From positions 1-55,698 of the forward strand of contig JAKVOO010000001.1 of NCBI GenBank assembly GCA_022482735.1: a stretch of DNA of 55,698 bases, read 5' to 3'. The stretch comes from Bacilli bacterium (lineage in GTDB: Bacteria; Bacillota_I; Bacilli_A; RFN20; CAG-826). A model generated the notes under the pieces. That model was not told the DNA's origin. It saw only the letters and a list, made by a program, of their open reading frames with translations, and did not search any database. The translations under genes and the position numbers were made by a program. Of the stretch, positions 25,191 to 35,044 are shown piece by piece (the stretch's first letter is position 1; every line of letters starts with the position of its first letter).

Positions 25191-26943
25191 ATGAAACATA
25201 TTATTAAAACTCTATTAATTTCTTTGATTTTTTCTGCAACATCAATTTCTAATTTTTCATTAAAACTTTCTAATGAGACAAAATTAGAGGAAACTAAATC
25301 TGTTATAAAATTAAATAGTAAAACTAAAAGAGCCAATTATACTGATTCTACTTATGATGTTTTTTTATGATTGTAGTGGTGGAACATACAATTCAACAGT
25401 TGTTTCATTTAGCGAAACGGTAATTGCTGATTCTTTATTAACTGAACCAGATAGAACAAAAATGCATAAAAATTATGCATCGTTTGATGGCTGGTATTTA
25501 ATTGATGGAACAGCTTGGAACTTTTCCGAAGATACTGTGACACAAGATGTTACACTTCGTGCAAAATGGAACTGGGATAATTCTTATAGAGTTGAAAATA
25601 TAGGTTCGAAGCCATATTATTTTTCACAAAAGTACTACTTATCATCTAATTGGAATCGTATATCATCAAATTCGATAAATAATATTCCAATTGAGGTAGG
25701 AGATAATGATACTGATGGAATTAATGATGAGCTGGATAAAAAGTATTTTCCCCAATCAGATATTAATACCGCAATTAATACATCTGGTATTGCTAGTAGT
25801 TATGGTGGATGTGGTCCAATTGCAATGATGGGAATTATGGATTACTTTGCAAGAAACAAAAACTATTCATCGATTATGAACAATCCTGAAAATTCTACTG
25901 ATAGAATCCAATTGGCATACGATATATTTACTAATACAAATACATCGGAATGGCCTATGTTTGCTAATGAAACCTATAATCTAGAAAATAATATTAATAA
26001 TTTAAACGAAACAATGCTCTATTCAGGAGGATCTAAAAATACATTAACCTTTCCAGGCGATTATGTAGATGGATTTAATACGTTAATGACAGACAAATAT
26101 CATCTTAATAATCAAATCTCCGCCCATAGTCAAGGATGGTTTCTTGTCTCAAAAAATAGTAAAATAAACAAAGTAAAAGAATCTATAGATAATGGCTTGC
26201 CTGTTACAATTTATGCAGGTCAAGCAGGAGCGGGTTATTTTGGAAATCACTATGTTAATGCTTACGCTTATGAGGTGTGGCAAGGAAAAGACAGAGATGG
26301 TAAAACAATAACAAATACTTTATTTAATACTCGATTGAATTGGGGGTGGGGACAATCATATGATTGTCACATGGATGCAGATATGTTAAGCGCACTTTTC
26401 TCAGGTATTATTTATTACAAAGTTACTGATAGCAACCAATTAATTAGACCTATTGATTTTTCGACAAAATTTGTAAATGAAAATGGACAAGGACAATACT
26501 TTTTCTATGATAAAACTGAAGATATTACTACTTCAAATGGATTTACTTTTGGTACAAGCAGGTTAAGATGTGGTTATATAGAAAATCAATATTTGGTTTT
26601 GTCTGCTAACAGAAGTGGTGCTGGTAGAGCATCTCTAGAAATGAATTTTGATATTAATGTAAAAGCAATAAATTTTGATTTATCTTTATGGAGTGGATTG
26701 GAAAGTTTAACTGGTCAAAATGATTATGTAAAATTATTTTATTTTGATTCCGAAAATCAATGGCAAGAACAGATGCAATTCTCTGTTAATAATTTATCTA
26801 CTCTTAAGCAGTATCCTGATAATTTTTATACTCAATTTCCAATAGCTACAAATGGTATTAAATTTGAAGTATTTAAAGAAAATCCAACAGGTGATAGAAA
26901 TAAAGGACGTGTTGTAATAGGAAATATGAATTTATTCTATTAA
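25191..26943 (+). pseudogene. Secreted papain-fold (C39-like) protease gene with T-tract frameshift
   Basis: ATG 25191, with AAGGAGG seven bases upstream, opens a signal peptide (KHIIKTLLISLIFSATSIS) that runs 59 codons to TGA at 25368. The downstream frame (from 25354) joins if the run of seven T at 25360-25366 had six: YDVFYDCSGG. Downstream is an InlB/Flg_new-type repeat (NYASFDGWYL..VTLRAKWN), then a papain-like core with GGCGPIAMMGIMDYF (cysteine), GNHYVNAYAYEV (histidine) and RLNWGWGQ. The C-terminal 150 residues look like a beta-rich binding domain. With the tract corrected it would be a secreted cysteine peptidase. As read, no signal peptide is joined to the enzyme. Confidence 0.7.
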
Positions 26944-26975
26944 TCTGGTTGTATTCTCAATGTTTTCAAAGTGAG

Positions 26976-27005
26976 GCTCACACCAAGCTTGTGTGGGCTT
27001 TTTTT
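26976..27005 (+). terminator. Terminator after the protease gene
   Basis: GCTCACAC pairs with GTGTGGGC around loop CAAGCTT, followed by seven T. Confidence 0.8.
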
Positions 27006-27048
27006 ATTCATGCAACAACTAATCAACTTAATCTTAAAAGCGAACGTG

Positions 27049-27070
27049 GAGCCTTTGTGGGGGCTCTTTT
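27049..27070 (+). terminator. Second terminator-like hairpin
   Basis: GAGCC and GGCTC form a short stem followed by TTTT. It is a weaker tandem terminator upstream of the holin genes. Confidence 0.45.
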
Positions 27071-27157
27071 CTTTTACCAAAAATATATGTTCAATTAACT
27101 TGCTATAGTGAGCTTTTGGAGTGATAGATATGTCAAGGACATAAGGAGGTCCAAACA

Positions 27158-27268
27158 ATGAAAAGCGAAATCAAATTCAATGACGAAGCGGTAGAGGGCA
27201 AGGTCGAGAGCGAACTCGACAACCATGTCAGAAACAAAGCAATCCACTCAGGAGGAATAAAAAAATGA
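27158..27268 (+). CDS. 36-residue phage protein upstream of the holin
   Basis: AAGGAGG at 27143-27149 precedes ATG 27158. The product (MKSEIKFNDEAVEGKVESEL...HSGGIKK) is charged, and its TGA overlaps the holin ATG (ATGA), indicating translational coupling. The holin's own AGGAGG also lies in its last codons. Small charged proteins in this place are usual in lysis cassettes. No domain was recognised. Confidence 0.65.
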   Translation: MKSEIKFNDEAVEGKVESELDNHVRNKAIHSGGIKK

Positions 27269-27645
27269 ACGACATCTTAATTAACATCATATCGATGGTG
27301 GTGACCGCAGTGGTCCTACCTCTTATATCTATCGCGGGCGCGCAATTGATAAAGCTCATCAACAAGAAGATCAGCGACAAGCAATCGGCCAAGTTTCTAG
27401 AGGCCGCAACGAATATCGTCACAAGCGCGGTACGTTGCGTTTTTCAAACCTACGTCGATTTATTGAAGAAGAGCGGAACCTTCGACGCCACAGCCCAAGC
27501 CACGGCCCTCACAAAGGCCAAGGATCTAGCCTTAAAAGAGTTGTCAGAGGATGTGAGAAGCTATATCACGACCAATTTCGGCGACTTGGAATCGTGGTTA
27601 ACTACTCAAATCGAAGCGACCATCAGCCTCTTGAAGACGAAATAA
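27265..27645 (+). CDS. Phage holin, LLH family
   Basis: This 126-residue protein has one N-terminal membrane segment (IISMVVTAVVLPLISIAGAQ) and an amphipathic alpha-helical body (AKFLEAATNIVTSAVRCVFQTYVDLLKK..ALKELSEDVRSYI) that matches the LLH holin pattern. Holins open the membrane for the endolysin. No endolysin gene follows, so the lysis cassette is incomplete or the upstream secreted protease is its odd neighbour. Codon use is richer in G/C than in the protease gene, pointing to a different origin. Confidence 0.75.
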   Translation: MNDILINIISMVVTAVVLPLISIAGAQLIKLINKKISDKQSAKFLEAATNIVTSAVRCVFQTYVDLLKKSGTFDATAQATALTKAKDLALKELSEDVRSYITTNFGDLESWLTTQIEATISLLKTK

Positions 27646-28107
27646 CACTTAAAAACGCCTCATCTCACGACAGTAGCCACCTCAAAAAACGCAATTTTGA
27701 AAATCGTCAGCGAAAAACCTACGTCTCGTTGAGCGCTTTTTAGCGCCTTTTGTACAAAAAATGGTATTTTCACTGTTTAACTTAATTACTTTTTTCTTGG
27801 CGTTGGTATTTCTGCTGTTTAATAAACACATTTTTAAGAAATAAAGATGTTACACTTTGTATCGTCTTTTTTGTTTTAATAAATGCAAGTAGTATTCTTT
27901 TTTGTCGTGCTGTTTTATTAATTTGCTTTTCTTTCCTAGCTATTAGCAATTAACCACTAAATCGGTCTTAGATAAAATAACGAAAATAACCACATCGGTG
28001 TATTATAGGATGGAGCTAGCAGCGATGCGACTGACATTGTTATTAGAAAAGATTTTATGTTAAGAATTGCATAGAAGAGGCCATTACATCTTTGGAGGCG
28101 CAATCAA
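27646..28107. other. Noncoding right edge of the mobile region
   Basis: No ORF of note is present. A short hairpin, GCGCT/AGCGC with a TTTT loop and T tail (27733-27751), could end the holin transcript. The rest is AT-rich. It is the likely right boundary of the element, but no copy of a left-end sequence (tRNA-Trp tail or the 17-bp repeat) was found here. Confidence 0.4.
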
Positions 28108-28905
28108 ATGGAAGATAAAGTTAAAAATGCTGAGCGATTTAAAGGGTTTGCCAATATATATGATGGTGCTCGGCCATCAGTTCCTAATTATCCCATCGAA
28201 AAGATTATTTCCTACTTGAAGAAGAAACCAGCTTGCGTGGTTGACATTGGCTGTGGAACCGGGCTTTCCACGCAAGCGTGGAAGAATAATGCAGATTTAG
28301 TCATCGGGATAGAACCAAGCCCAGATATGATAAGTGTCGCTAGAAAAAAGCCATTGGCAAATGTTAAATTTATTCAGGCTTTTTCTGACCAAACAACACT
28401 TGAAAGTCATATGGCTGATGTGGTAATCTGCTCGCAATCATTTCATTGGATGGAGCCCAAAGCCACGTTAAAAGAAATAAATAGAATATTAAAAAGTGGA
28501 GGTATTTTTGCCACTATAGATTATGATTGGCCACCGATATCTAGCTGGGAGGCAGAAAAGGCCTACTCCGATTTAATTAACAAAGAACGATTAATAGAAA
28601 ATAGTACTGACGGTATAAGCGATTCTTTTTCTCGCTATGACAAGAGTAAGCATTTGGAAAACATTCAAAGAAGTGGATACTTTAGATATTCACGGGAAAT
28701 TCTTTTTTCAAATAAGGAAAAATGCAATGCGGATCGCTTTATAAATTTAATGCTTAGTCATGGTGGGCTTCAAACAATTTTGAAGAAGGCTCCCAATCTT
28801 ATCGAAGATGAATTAGAAGAATTTAGAAAAACAATTAAGGGGATTTTTGCTAATGAAGAGTTTGAAATCGACTTTTGCTATCGAATGCGTATCGGAATCA
28901 AGTAG
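28108..28905 (+). CDS. Class I SAM-dependent methyltransferase
   Basis: This 265-residue Rossmann-fold methyltransferase (Methyltransf_11/25 type) has motif I VVDIGCGTGLSTQAW, motif II end VIGIEPSPDM, and VVICSQSFHWMEP before LKEINRILKSGGIFA. The overall plan resembles trans-aconitate or UbiE-like methyltransferases acting on small molecules. The substrate cannot be assigned. GGAGG lies 9 bases upstream of the ATG. It stands alone and begins the conserved chromosomal stretch. Confidence 0.85.
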   Translation: MEDKVKNAERFKGFANIYDGARPSVPNYPIEKIISYLKKKPACVVDIGCGTGLSTQAWKNNADLVIGIEPSPDMISVARKKPLANVKFIQAFSDQTTLESHMADVVICSQSFHWMEPKATLKEINRILKSGGIFATIDYDWPPISSWEAEKAYSDLINKERLIENSTDGISDSFSRYDKSKHLENIQRSGYFRYSREILFSNKEKCNADRFINLMLSHGGLQTILKKAPNLIEDELEEFRKTIKGIFANEEFEIDFCYRMRIGIK

Positions 28906-29139
28906 AAGTCTTGCGCTTATTTGCCACCGAAAAATTCGGTATTTTTATATCCGTGAGTTTCTATCGTGGACAAATGGCGCATTTTAGTTCTAATCAATTT
29001 ATATAAAAATGCATTTTTACTCCAAAAAATGCGAAAAAAAATAAATCCAATGTTTGGAAATACTATTTCTTGGATTATAATAAATCTTGCTAAGGACAAT
29101 GCTGTCCAAGTAAAAAATAAACCAAGAGAGGTGATATTA

Positions 29140-29889
29140 ATGCAGATTAGCGAAACCGCTTCTTTGACTAATTATCTTTTACCCGTTTATCAAAGAAAGG
29201 TTAATCACCCAGCAATCATTATTCTTCCTGGTGGTTCTTATACCTTTATTTCCCAGCGTGAGAGTTACCCAGTAGCGGTAGCATTTAATGCCATCGGGAT
29301 GCAATCATTTGTTTTAGACTACACCACATGGGAAAAGAATCATCAATTTACTTTCCAGATGCTTGTTAACGAAGTTAAAAAGACAATTGATTATATCGTG
29401 GATAATGCTGAGGTTCTGCGGGTTGATCCCGAGCAAATATATATTATTGGTTTCTCCGCTGGCGCTCATTTAGCGGCGATATCCGGTTCGCTTTTTTATC
29501 GATATATCAAACGGGTAATTTTGGCTTATCCAGCACTTACGAGTAAGTATTTGCCCGAGGATAAAAATGTTTTCTACTCTAAGTTGTCCATCGAAGATAA
29601 AACAAGTATTTTCAATATCTTAAGCGTTGATGCCTCTGATTATATTTCCAAAAATACTCCGCCAACTTTCATTTGGTCCACTTATGAAGATCAAATAGTT
29701 GATGTTCAGGGAATACTAGATTACATTCGGCGCCTAAACCATACGAAGATTGCCTGCGAATTTCATCTTTTTGAAAAGGGACAGCATGGTTTGAGTTTAG
29801 CTAACGAATCAACAGCCATGGGAAAAGATGATATTGACGATCATGTTGCCAAATGGTTTTTTCTTCTCAAGGAATGGCTCAAAAACTAG
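29140..29889 (+). CDS. Alpha/beta hydrolase (esterase-like)
   Basis: This 249-residue alpha/beta hydrolase is of the BD-FAE/acetyl-esterase group. It has oxyanion-loop IILPGGSY, nucleophile elbow GFSAGAH, an acid in WSTYEDQIV and histidine in KGQHGLS. It probably hydrolyses short-chain esters (inference). Start ATG 29140 follows AGAGAGGTG; the frame extends upstream to 28966 but without homology-like sequence or a good ribosome site. No signal peptide is seen, so it is cytoplasmic. Confidence 0.82.
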   Translation: MQISETASLTNYLLPVYQRKVNHPAIIILPGGSYTFISQRESYPVAVAFNAIGMQSFVLDYTTWEKNHQFTFQMLVNEVKKTIDYIVDNAEVLRVDPEQIYIIGFSAGAHLAAISGSLFYRYIKRVILAYPALTSKYLPEDKNVFYSKLSIEDKTSIFNILSVDASDYISKNTPPTFIWSTYEDQIVDVQGILDYIRRLNHTKIACEFHLFEKGQHGLSLANESTAMGKDDIDDHVAKWFFLLKEWLKN

Positions 29890-29946
29890 TTATTTTAATC
29901 TATATTGATTGCTTTTAGTTTAAATTTGCGCTATATTTTAAGGCGC

Positions 29947-30003
29947 ATGAGGATTATTCCTCATTAATACTCTTCCAAAGAGTGGGTCGATTGCCCACTC
30001 TTT
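29947..30003 (+). promoter_or_regulatory. Two hairpins in the rimP leader
   Basis: ATGAGGA/TCCTCAT (29947-29964, four-base loop) is followed by a 10-bp stem AAAGAGTGGG/CCCACTCTTT (29977-30003). The second has only a weak T tail and ends 20 bases before the rimP start. Such a hairpin ahead of rimP is common in Firmicutes and may act as an attenuator or processing site. Confidence 0.6.
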
Positions 30004-30022
30004 ATATTTAAAAGGAGAAATT

Positions 30023-30490
30023 ATGTCTTTAATTGAGGAAAAATTAAGCCCAATTATCAGCGATTTTCTAAAAGAAAACCATTATGAACTGTATGAACTT
30101 TCCTTTATATCAAAGGGTAAAGATTCCCGGCTTTCAGTGGTGGTAGATCGGAAAAAAGTTCCGATTGATCTTGAGGAAATAGTTAATTTGTCTGAGCGAC
30201 TTGCATCGCTTCTTGATGAGCATGATGTCATCGATACAAGTTACACACTCGATGTCTCTAGTGCTGGCGCTGAAAAACGCATTAATATTGAAGAGTTAGA
30301 TGAATATCAAAATGAATATGTCAATTTACATCTCACTAACCCATATGATGGTGAAAACTATGTTCAGGGAACCATCGTACATATTGATAAAGAATTCGTT
30401 GAAATTGAAGATTTTGTTAAAACCCGGAAGCGGACCCGGAAAATTGTTCGCAGCAATATCGATAAAGCCAATTTGGCCATAAAGTTTTAA
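30023..30490 (+). CDS. rimP: Ribosome maturation factor RimP
   Basis: This 155-residue 30S assembly factor has the N-terminal RimP domain with YELYELSFISKGKDSRLSVVVD and the LDVSSAGAEKRI signature (family LEVSSPGxxRPL), then the small C-terminal SH3-like domain. AAAGGAG precedes ATG 30023. It heads the rimP-nusA-ylxR-ylxQ-infB-rbfA operon, with nusA 11 bases downstream. Confidence 0.92.
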   Translation: MSLIEEKLSPIISDFLKENHYELYELSFISKGKDSRLSVVVDRKKVPIDLEEIVNLSERLASLLDEHDVIDTSYTLDVSSAGAEKRINIEELDEYQNEYVNLHLTNPYDGENYVQGTIVHIDKEFVEIEDFVKTRKRTRKIVRSNIDKANLAIKF

Positions 30491-30501
30491 AGGAAAAAGG
30501 T

Positions 30502-32160
30502 ATGAAAAACAAATTTGTCCAATCAATTGAAGCGGTAGCCGCTTCCTCAAATCTTGATATCGATCAAGTAGCCCTTGCATTAAAAGAGGCTGTATCTAAA
30601 GCTTTTATAAAATTTCTCGATGGGGGCGATGATGCTTTGATTCGCGTCGACATTGATTTGAAAGCAGGAGAAATCGGCCTTTTTCAACAGAAAAAAGTGG
30701 TCGAAGATGTTCAGGATGATTTCCTCGAAATTAGCCTAGCCGATGCGCAAAAAATCAATCCCAGTTTTAAAGTGGATGATATTTACGAAACATCATACTC
30801 CATCGATGATTTTAATAAAGGCGCTGTCAAAACTATGGCTAACGTTTTTAAGCAAAAGTTGTCTGATTTACAAAAGGCGGCTCTTTATGAGCAGTATAAA
30901 GATAAGATTGGAGAAATGATTACCGGAATTGTTGAATCGACGGATGATCATGGTACAACTTTGAAAGTTGGCGCCAGTTCCTACCTCTTCTTAAACAATA
31001 AAAGTACGATTGGGGATGAAACCTTTGAAGTGGGAAAACCGCTGAAAGTTTACGTGGTCAGTGTCGAAAGCACGACAAAAGGAGCCCAAATCAGTATCTC
31101 TCGTTCGCATGAAGGCTTTTTACGGCGCTTGATGGAAGAGGAAATTCACGAAATTTATGATGGAACAGTTATTATCAAAGCCATCGCTCGGGAAGCGGGA
31201 GAACGGTCTAAAGTAGCAGTTATTTCCCTCGATCCCAATGTTGACCCAACGGGCGCTTGTATTGGACCTAATGGCTCGCGTATTCAAAAAGTTGTTGCTC
31301 AATTAGGAAATGGTTCCCAAACGGAAAAAATTGATATCATTGGTTATAACGAAAATCCTGGCCTCTTTATTATCGAAGCCTTACGGCCGGCTCAGGTTAT
31401 CGGAGTGGCGATGGATGAAGCCGAGCATAAAGCTACTGCGGTCGTCAATAATGGTGGCCTTTCGGTCGCTATTGGCAAAAAGGGTGTTAATGTTCGTTTA
31501 GCGGTTAAACTTACGAACTGGCACATCGATATTAAAGAGATGGATGAGGCACTTAAATTGGGCCTTAAGATTCAAACAGCAGAAGAATTGAACGCCATTC
31601 AAAAAGAAAAAGAACGGGTCAAAGCCCAGGAAGATTACTTAGCCTCCATTGAACCGACGGTCAAAGATGAGATCCCAAGCGATTTCATTGCACCAACAAC
31701 GGAAGAAGCGCCGATTGAAGAAGTAGTTGATGAAGCGTTGGTGGAAGCGGAGCAGATTGAAGAGGTGGCTCACGAAGTCGAAGTTAGCCCAGTTATTGAA
31801 AGTAAAGAAACCACGGTTTCAGTTGAGCCACAAGTGGCTGCAACCAGTGTAATCAGTGAACCTAACGTTCATGTTAAGACCACCAAAACCCTTGATGAAC
31901 TTGAAGCCGAACTTGAAAATGAAAAACAAAGAGGCAAGCAGAGTTTTAGCCGGAAAAAATATCGGAAACCGGATTTAAAAGCAGATGAAAAGTCGGATAC
32001 TCCCCTTCCTCAGACGGCGGCAGCTCCGAGAATGGATATTTATACGGATGAAGAATTGGCCCAACTTGAAGCTGAAGAAAATAAAGATGATATCAACAGC
32101 GATTACGATGATTACGATGATTTATATGATGAGGAGTTAGTCGATAAGTACGTCAAGTAG
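30502..32160 (+). CDS. nusA: Transcription factor NusA with long acidic tail
   Basis: This 552-residue protein controls pausing and termination of RNA polymerase. The N-terminal RNAP-binding domain covers about 1-130, S1 about 135-200 (GMITGIVESTDDHGTTLKVG), and two KH domains about 230-350 (DPTGACIGPNGSRIQKVV and GGLSVAIGKKGVNVRLAVKL). Beyond about 370 there is a long low-complexity extension rich in glutamate and aspartate, ending DDYDDLYDEELVDKYVK, which makes it longer than Bacillus NusA (about 370). The tail may contact RNA polymerase or ribosomal proteins (inference). Confidence 0.95.
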   Translation: MKNKFVQSIEAVAASSNLDIDQVALALKEAVSKAFIKFLDGGDDALIRVDIDLKAGEIGLFQQKKVVEDVQDDFLEISLADAQKINPSFKVDDIYETSYSIDDFNKGAVKTMANVFKQKLSDLQKAALYEQYKDKIGEMITGIVESTDDHGTTLKVGASSYLFLNNKSTIGDETFEVGKPLKVYVVSVESTTKGAQISISRSHEGFLRRLMEEEIHEIYDGTVIIKAIAREAGERSKVAVISLDPNVDPTGACIGPNGSRIQKVVAQLGNGSQTEKIDIIGYNENPGLFIIEALRPAQVIGVAMDEAEHKATAVVNNGGLSVAIGKKGVNVRLAVKLTNWHIDIKEMDEALKLGLKIQTAEELNAIQKEKERVKAQEDYLASIEPTVKDEIPSDFIAPTTEEAPIEEVVDEALVEAEQIEEVAHEVEVSPVIESKETTVSVEPQVAATSVISEPNVHVKTTKTLDELEAELENEKQRGKQSFSRKKYRKPDLKADEKSDTPLPQTAAAPRMDIYTDEELAQLEAEENKDDINSDYDDYDDLYDEELVDKYVK

Positions 32161-32177
32161 TTTGGAGGAAATAATCG

Positions 32178-32441
32178 ATGAAAAAAATTCCTTTGCGGCG
32201 ATGCCTGGCCACGGGCGAACAGTTGCCTAAAAAAGATTTACTTCGGATTGTGAAAACTCCAACTGGGGAAATTAAGATTGATCCGACGGGTAAATTGAAT
32301 GGGCGCGGAGCTTATTTGAAAATCAGTCTTGAAGCCCTACAGATGGCGAAAAAAAAGAAGGCTTTGGAAAAGGCTTTTGAAATGATGATACCCGAGGAAA
32401 TATATGGCGATATTGAAAACTATATCCGCGATCGAAAATGA
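32178..32441 (+). CDS. rnpM: YlxR family protein (RNase P modulator RnpM)
   Basis: This 87-residue YlxR-fold protein has the signature RRCLATGEQLPKKDLLRIVK and GKLNGRGAYLK. The family binds the RNase P RNA in Bacillus. GGAGG precedes the ATG. The next gene starts 38 bases before its stop. Confidence 0.9.
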   Translation: MKKIPLRRCLATGEQLPKKDLLRIVKTPTGEIKIDPTGKLNGRGAYLKISLEALQMAKKKKALEKAFEMMIPEEIYGDIENYIRDRK

Positions 32442-32748
32442 ATTCAGGGGAGTATTGGGCATCGCTTTTCGAGGCCGTAGATTAGTCCTCGGATACGAAA
32501 ACATTACCCATCTTCCGCCTAACAAGATCAAGGGCTTAATCGTAACGGAAGATCTAAGCGAAAAGCCGAAGCGACATTTAGAAAAAATAGCCGATGAACA
32601 AGGAATATCACTTATTGTTTTTCCTTCGTTGACCGACTTAGGGCACGCCTTTGGCGTCAAGCGGGTAGGGGCTCTAGCCATTACCGATCAGGGATTAGCG
32701 AATAAGATTGAAAAATTATTGAAAGAAGGTGACCAATATGGCAGATAA
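32404..32748 (+). CDS. rplGA: YlxQ, L7Ae-family RNA-binding protein
   Basis: This 114-residue protein of the L7Ae/L30e fold has RRLVLGYENITHLPPNKIKGLIVTEDLS split over residues 25-52, and an alanine/isoleucine core (ISLIVFPSLTDLGHAFGVKRV). The family binds kink-turn RNA. ATG 32404 with GAGGAAA upstream overlaps the rnpM end, indicating coupling. Confidence 0.85.
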   Translation: MAILKTISAIENEFRGVLGIAFRGRRLVLGYENITHLPPNKIKGLIVTEDLSEKPKRHLEKIADEQGISLIVFPSLTDLGHAFGVKRVGALAITDQGLANKIEKLLKEGDQYGR

Positions 32749-34624
32749 GAAGAGAAAATATGAAGATTTTTCCCGTAAAAACGAGGGAAATCAAAGCAAC
32801 TTGACAGGAAAAAGAATTTCCAATCTTCCATCTAAAGGAGTGAAAGGAAAAAAAGAAGGACCCAAGGTTAACAATGGTGTTTTCACCTACGCTGGTTCAT
32901 TAACTGTCAGCCAATTGGCCGATCAACTACAAATCAGTCCTGCGGATATTATCAAATATCTTTTTATGCAGGGAAAGATGGTAACAATTAACGCCTCCCT
33001 CGATGATGAGTTAATCGGTGAGGTTTGCTTGGAATATGGTTATGACTTTAAGAAAGAAAAAATAGTTGAGGCGGAAAATTTTGAAGAATTAGAGATTGAA
33101 GACGATGAAAAAGATTTAAAAGAACGGCCTCCAGTTGTGACAATTATGGGTCACGTTGACCACGGAAAGACCACTTTAATTGATACGATTCGTAACTCCA
33201 ATATTGCCGCTGGCGAAGTTGGGGCTATCACGCAAGCCATCGGTGCGTATCAAAAGGAATATAATGGCAAAAAAATAACCTTCATCGATACTCCCGGGCA
33301 TGAGGCTTTTACGGCGATGCGTTCGCGGGGAGCTAGCGTAACCGATATTGTTGTTTTAGTCGTAGCTGCTGATGATGGGGTTATGCCTCAAACCCGTGAG
33401 GCGATTGATCACGCCAAAGCAGCCAATGTACAAATGATTGTAGCCGTGAACAAAATTGATGTTCCTGGAGCCAATCCGCAACATGTTAAAGACCAACTAA
33501 TGGCGCTTAACATTATCCCTGAGGAATATGGCGGCGATACTATTTTTTGTGAAATTAGTGCTAAGAAAAACATTGGCATTGATAACCTTCTTGAAAACAT
33601 TCTTCTTAAATCGGAGATGCTTGAATTAAAGGCTAATCCCAAAAGATATGCTCTTGGAACGGTATTAGAAGCCAAATTGGATCGGGGCGAGGGTCCGAAA
33701 GCGACCTTGCTTGTTCAAAATGGAACCCTTAAGAGCAGCGATTATGTTGTGGTTGGTACGATTTATGGTAAAGTTCGACGGATGACTAATGAGTATAAGA
33801 AAACTCTGAAAGTGGCTCCACCGAGCACCCCAGTATCGATTATCGGATTGTCGGATGTTCCTTCAGCTGGAGACTCCTTTATGGCTTTTCCAACCGAGAA
33901 AGAAGCTAAGGACATTGCCTCTAAGCGCGCCCAGGCTAAGAATGAACGCGAGATGCGTTCTTCATCGGGAATGTCGCTAGACGATTTATATAATCGAATT
34001 CATGAAGGCGAAGTTCAAAATATCAACGTTATTATTAAAGCGGATGTTGCCGGCAGTGCTGAAGCCGTCGCTGAGAGTCTTCGTAAATTAAAGGTCGACG
34101 GTGTTAACATTAATATTATTCGTTCCTCGGCGGGAGCTATCACGGAGAGTGATATTCTTTTGGCCAGTGCTTCAAATGCGATTATTTATGGCTTTAACGT
34201 TCGTCCTAACGCTAATGTGCGGGCGAAGGCCGATGAGGAAAAGGTTGAGATTCGTACCCACCGTATTATCTACGCTTTAATTGAAGAAATTGAAGCGGCC
34301 ATGAAAGGACTACTAAAACCAACATTGGTTGAATCGGTTTCAGGTCAAGCTGAAGTGAGACAAATCTGGAAGGTATCAAAAGTTGGCACTATTGCTGGGT
34401 GTATGGTTACCAGTGGAACTTTGACAAGAGGGCAAAAGTGCCGTATTCTTCGCGATGGCATAATCGTTTATGAAGGAGAAATTCAATCGATGAAGCACGG
34501 CAAGGAAGATGCGAAAGAAACCCGGACAAATTTTGAGTGTGGATTAACGATTACCAACTTCAATGATATTCATGAAGGTGATTTGATTGAAGGTTACGAG
34601 ATGGTCGAAAAGGCTGGAAAGTAA
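32738..34624 (+). CDS. infB: Translation initiation factor IF-2
   Basis: This 628-residue IF-2 is a GTPase that places initiator tRNA on the ribosome. It is a short form, with little N-terminal extension and a single IF2_N unit ([21 protein letters not shown]). GTPase motifs are GHVDHGKT (about 138), DTPGHE and NKID. Domains II-IV follow, with [19 protein letters not shown] and the fMet-tRNA-binding C2 region. AAGGTGA supports ATG 32738 over the in-frame GTG 32729. It overlaps the ylxQ end by 11 bases. Confidence 0.95.
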   Translation: MADKKRKYEDFSRKNEGNQSNLTGKRISNLPSKGVKGKKEGPKVNNGVFTYAGSLTVSQLADQLQISPADIIKYLFMQGKMVTINASLDDELIGEVCLEYGYDFKKEKIVEAENFEELEIEDDEKDLKERPPVVTIMGHVDHGKTTLIDTIRNSNIAAGEVGAITQAIGAYQKEYNGKKITFIDTPGHEAFTAMRSRGASVTDIVVLVVAADDGVMPQTREAIDHAKAANVQMIVAVNKIDVPGANPQHVKDQLMALNIIPEEYGGDTIFCEISAKKNIGIDNLLENILLKSEMLELKANPKRYALGTVLEAKLDRGEGPKATLLVQNGTLKSSDYVVVGTIYGKVRRMTNEYKKTLKVAPPSTPVSIIGLSDVPSAGDSFMAFPTEKEAKDIASKRAQAKNEREMRSSSGMSLDDLYNRIHEGEVQNINVIIKADVAGSAEAVAESLRKLKVDGVNINIIRSSAGAITESDILLASASNAIIYGFNVRPNANVRAKADEEKVEIRTHRIIYALIEEIEAAMKGLLKPTLVESVSGQAEVRQIWKVSKVGTIAGCMVTSGTLTRGQKCRILRDGIIVYEGEIQSMKHGKEDAKETRTNFECGLTITNFNDIHEGDLIEGYEMVEKAGK

Positions 34625-34626
34625 AT

Positions 34627-34965
34627 ATGGCAAATCGCGAACAACGGATTAAGGGCTTAATTGAAAAGAACGTCTCCGAGATTATTCGCTTTGAAATGAA
34701 AGATCCAGGACTCGGATTTGTTACTGTCACCGATGCGGAAGTAAGCAATGACTTCTCATATGCCAAAATATTTGTGAGTTTTATGGGAAGCGATGATAAG
34801 GAAGAACAATTAGCGCGCTTAAACAAAGCTAAAGGATTTATCCGAAGCGGATTAGCTAAGCGGCTGGATATTCGGAAGACGCCAGAGTTAACCTTCGTCT
34901 ATGATGACACCCTAGATAAGGCTATGCATCTTGAAGAGTTGTTAAAAAAAGTAGAGAAAAAATAA
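34627..34965 (+). CDS. rbfA: Ribosome-binding factor A
   Basis: This 112-residue KH-fold 30S maturation and cold-shock factor has the signature pattern VSEIIRFEMKDPGLGFVTVT, YAKIFVSFMG and LDIRKTPELTFVYDDTLDKA. It starts two bases after infB and ends the operon before a strong terminator. Confidence 0.93.
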   Translation: MANREQRIKGLIEKNVSEIIRFEMKDPGLGFVTVTDAEVSNDFSYAKIFVSFMGSDDKEEQLARLNKAKGFIRSGLAKRLDIRKTPELTFVYDDTLDKAMHLEELLKKVEKK

Positions 34966-34968
34966 TAA

Positions 34969-35044
34969 AAAACTAGGCTTAAACTATTTACCGACTAAAC
35001 GAGAAATAAACGTTTAGAGAAAATGGTGGAGCCTAGTTTTTTTC
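34969..35044. terminator. Bidirectional terminator between rbfA and the lipoprotein gene
   Basis: AAAACTAGGCT and AGCCTAGTTTT form an 11-bp outer stem, with A and T runs on both sides. A nested stem CTAAACG/CGTTTAG lies inside. It serves the convergent rbfA operon and the minus-strand lipoprotein gene. Confidence 0.8.

Noticed and set aside
27733..27751. GCGCT/AGCGC hairpin as a certain holin terminator
   Set aside because: The stem is only five base pairs and lies 90 bases after the gene, so it is only mentioned in the gap entry.
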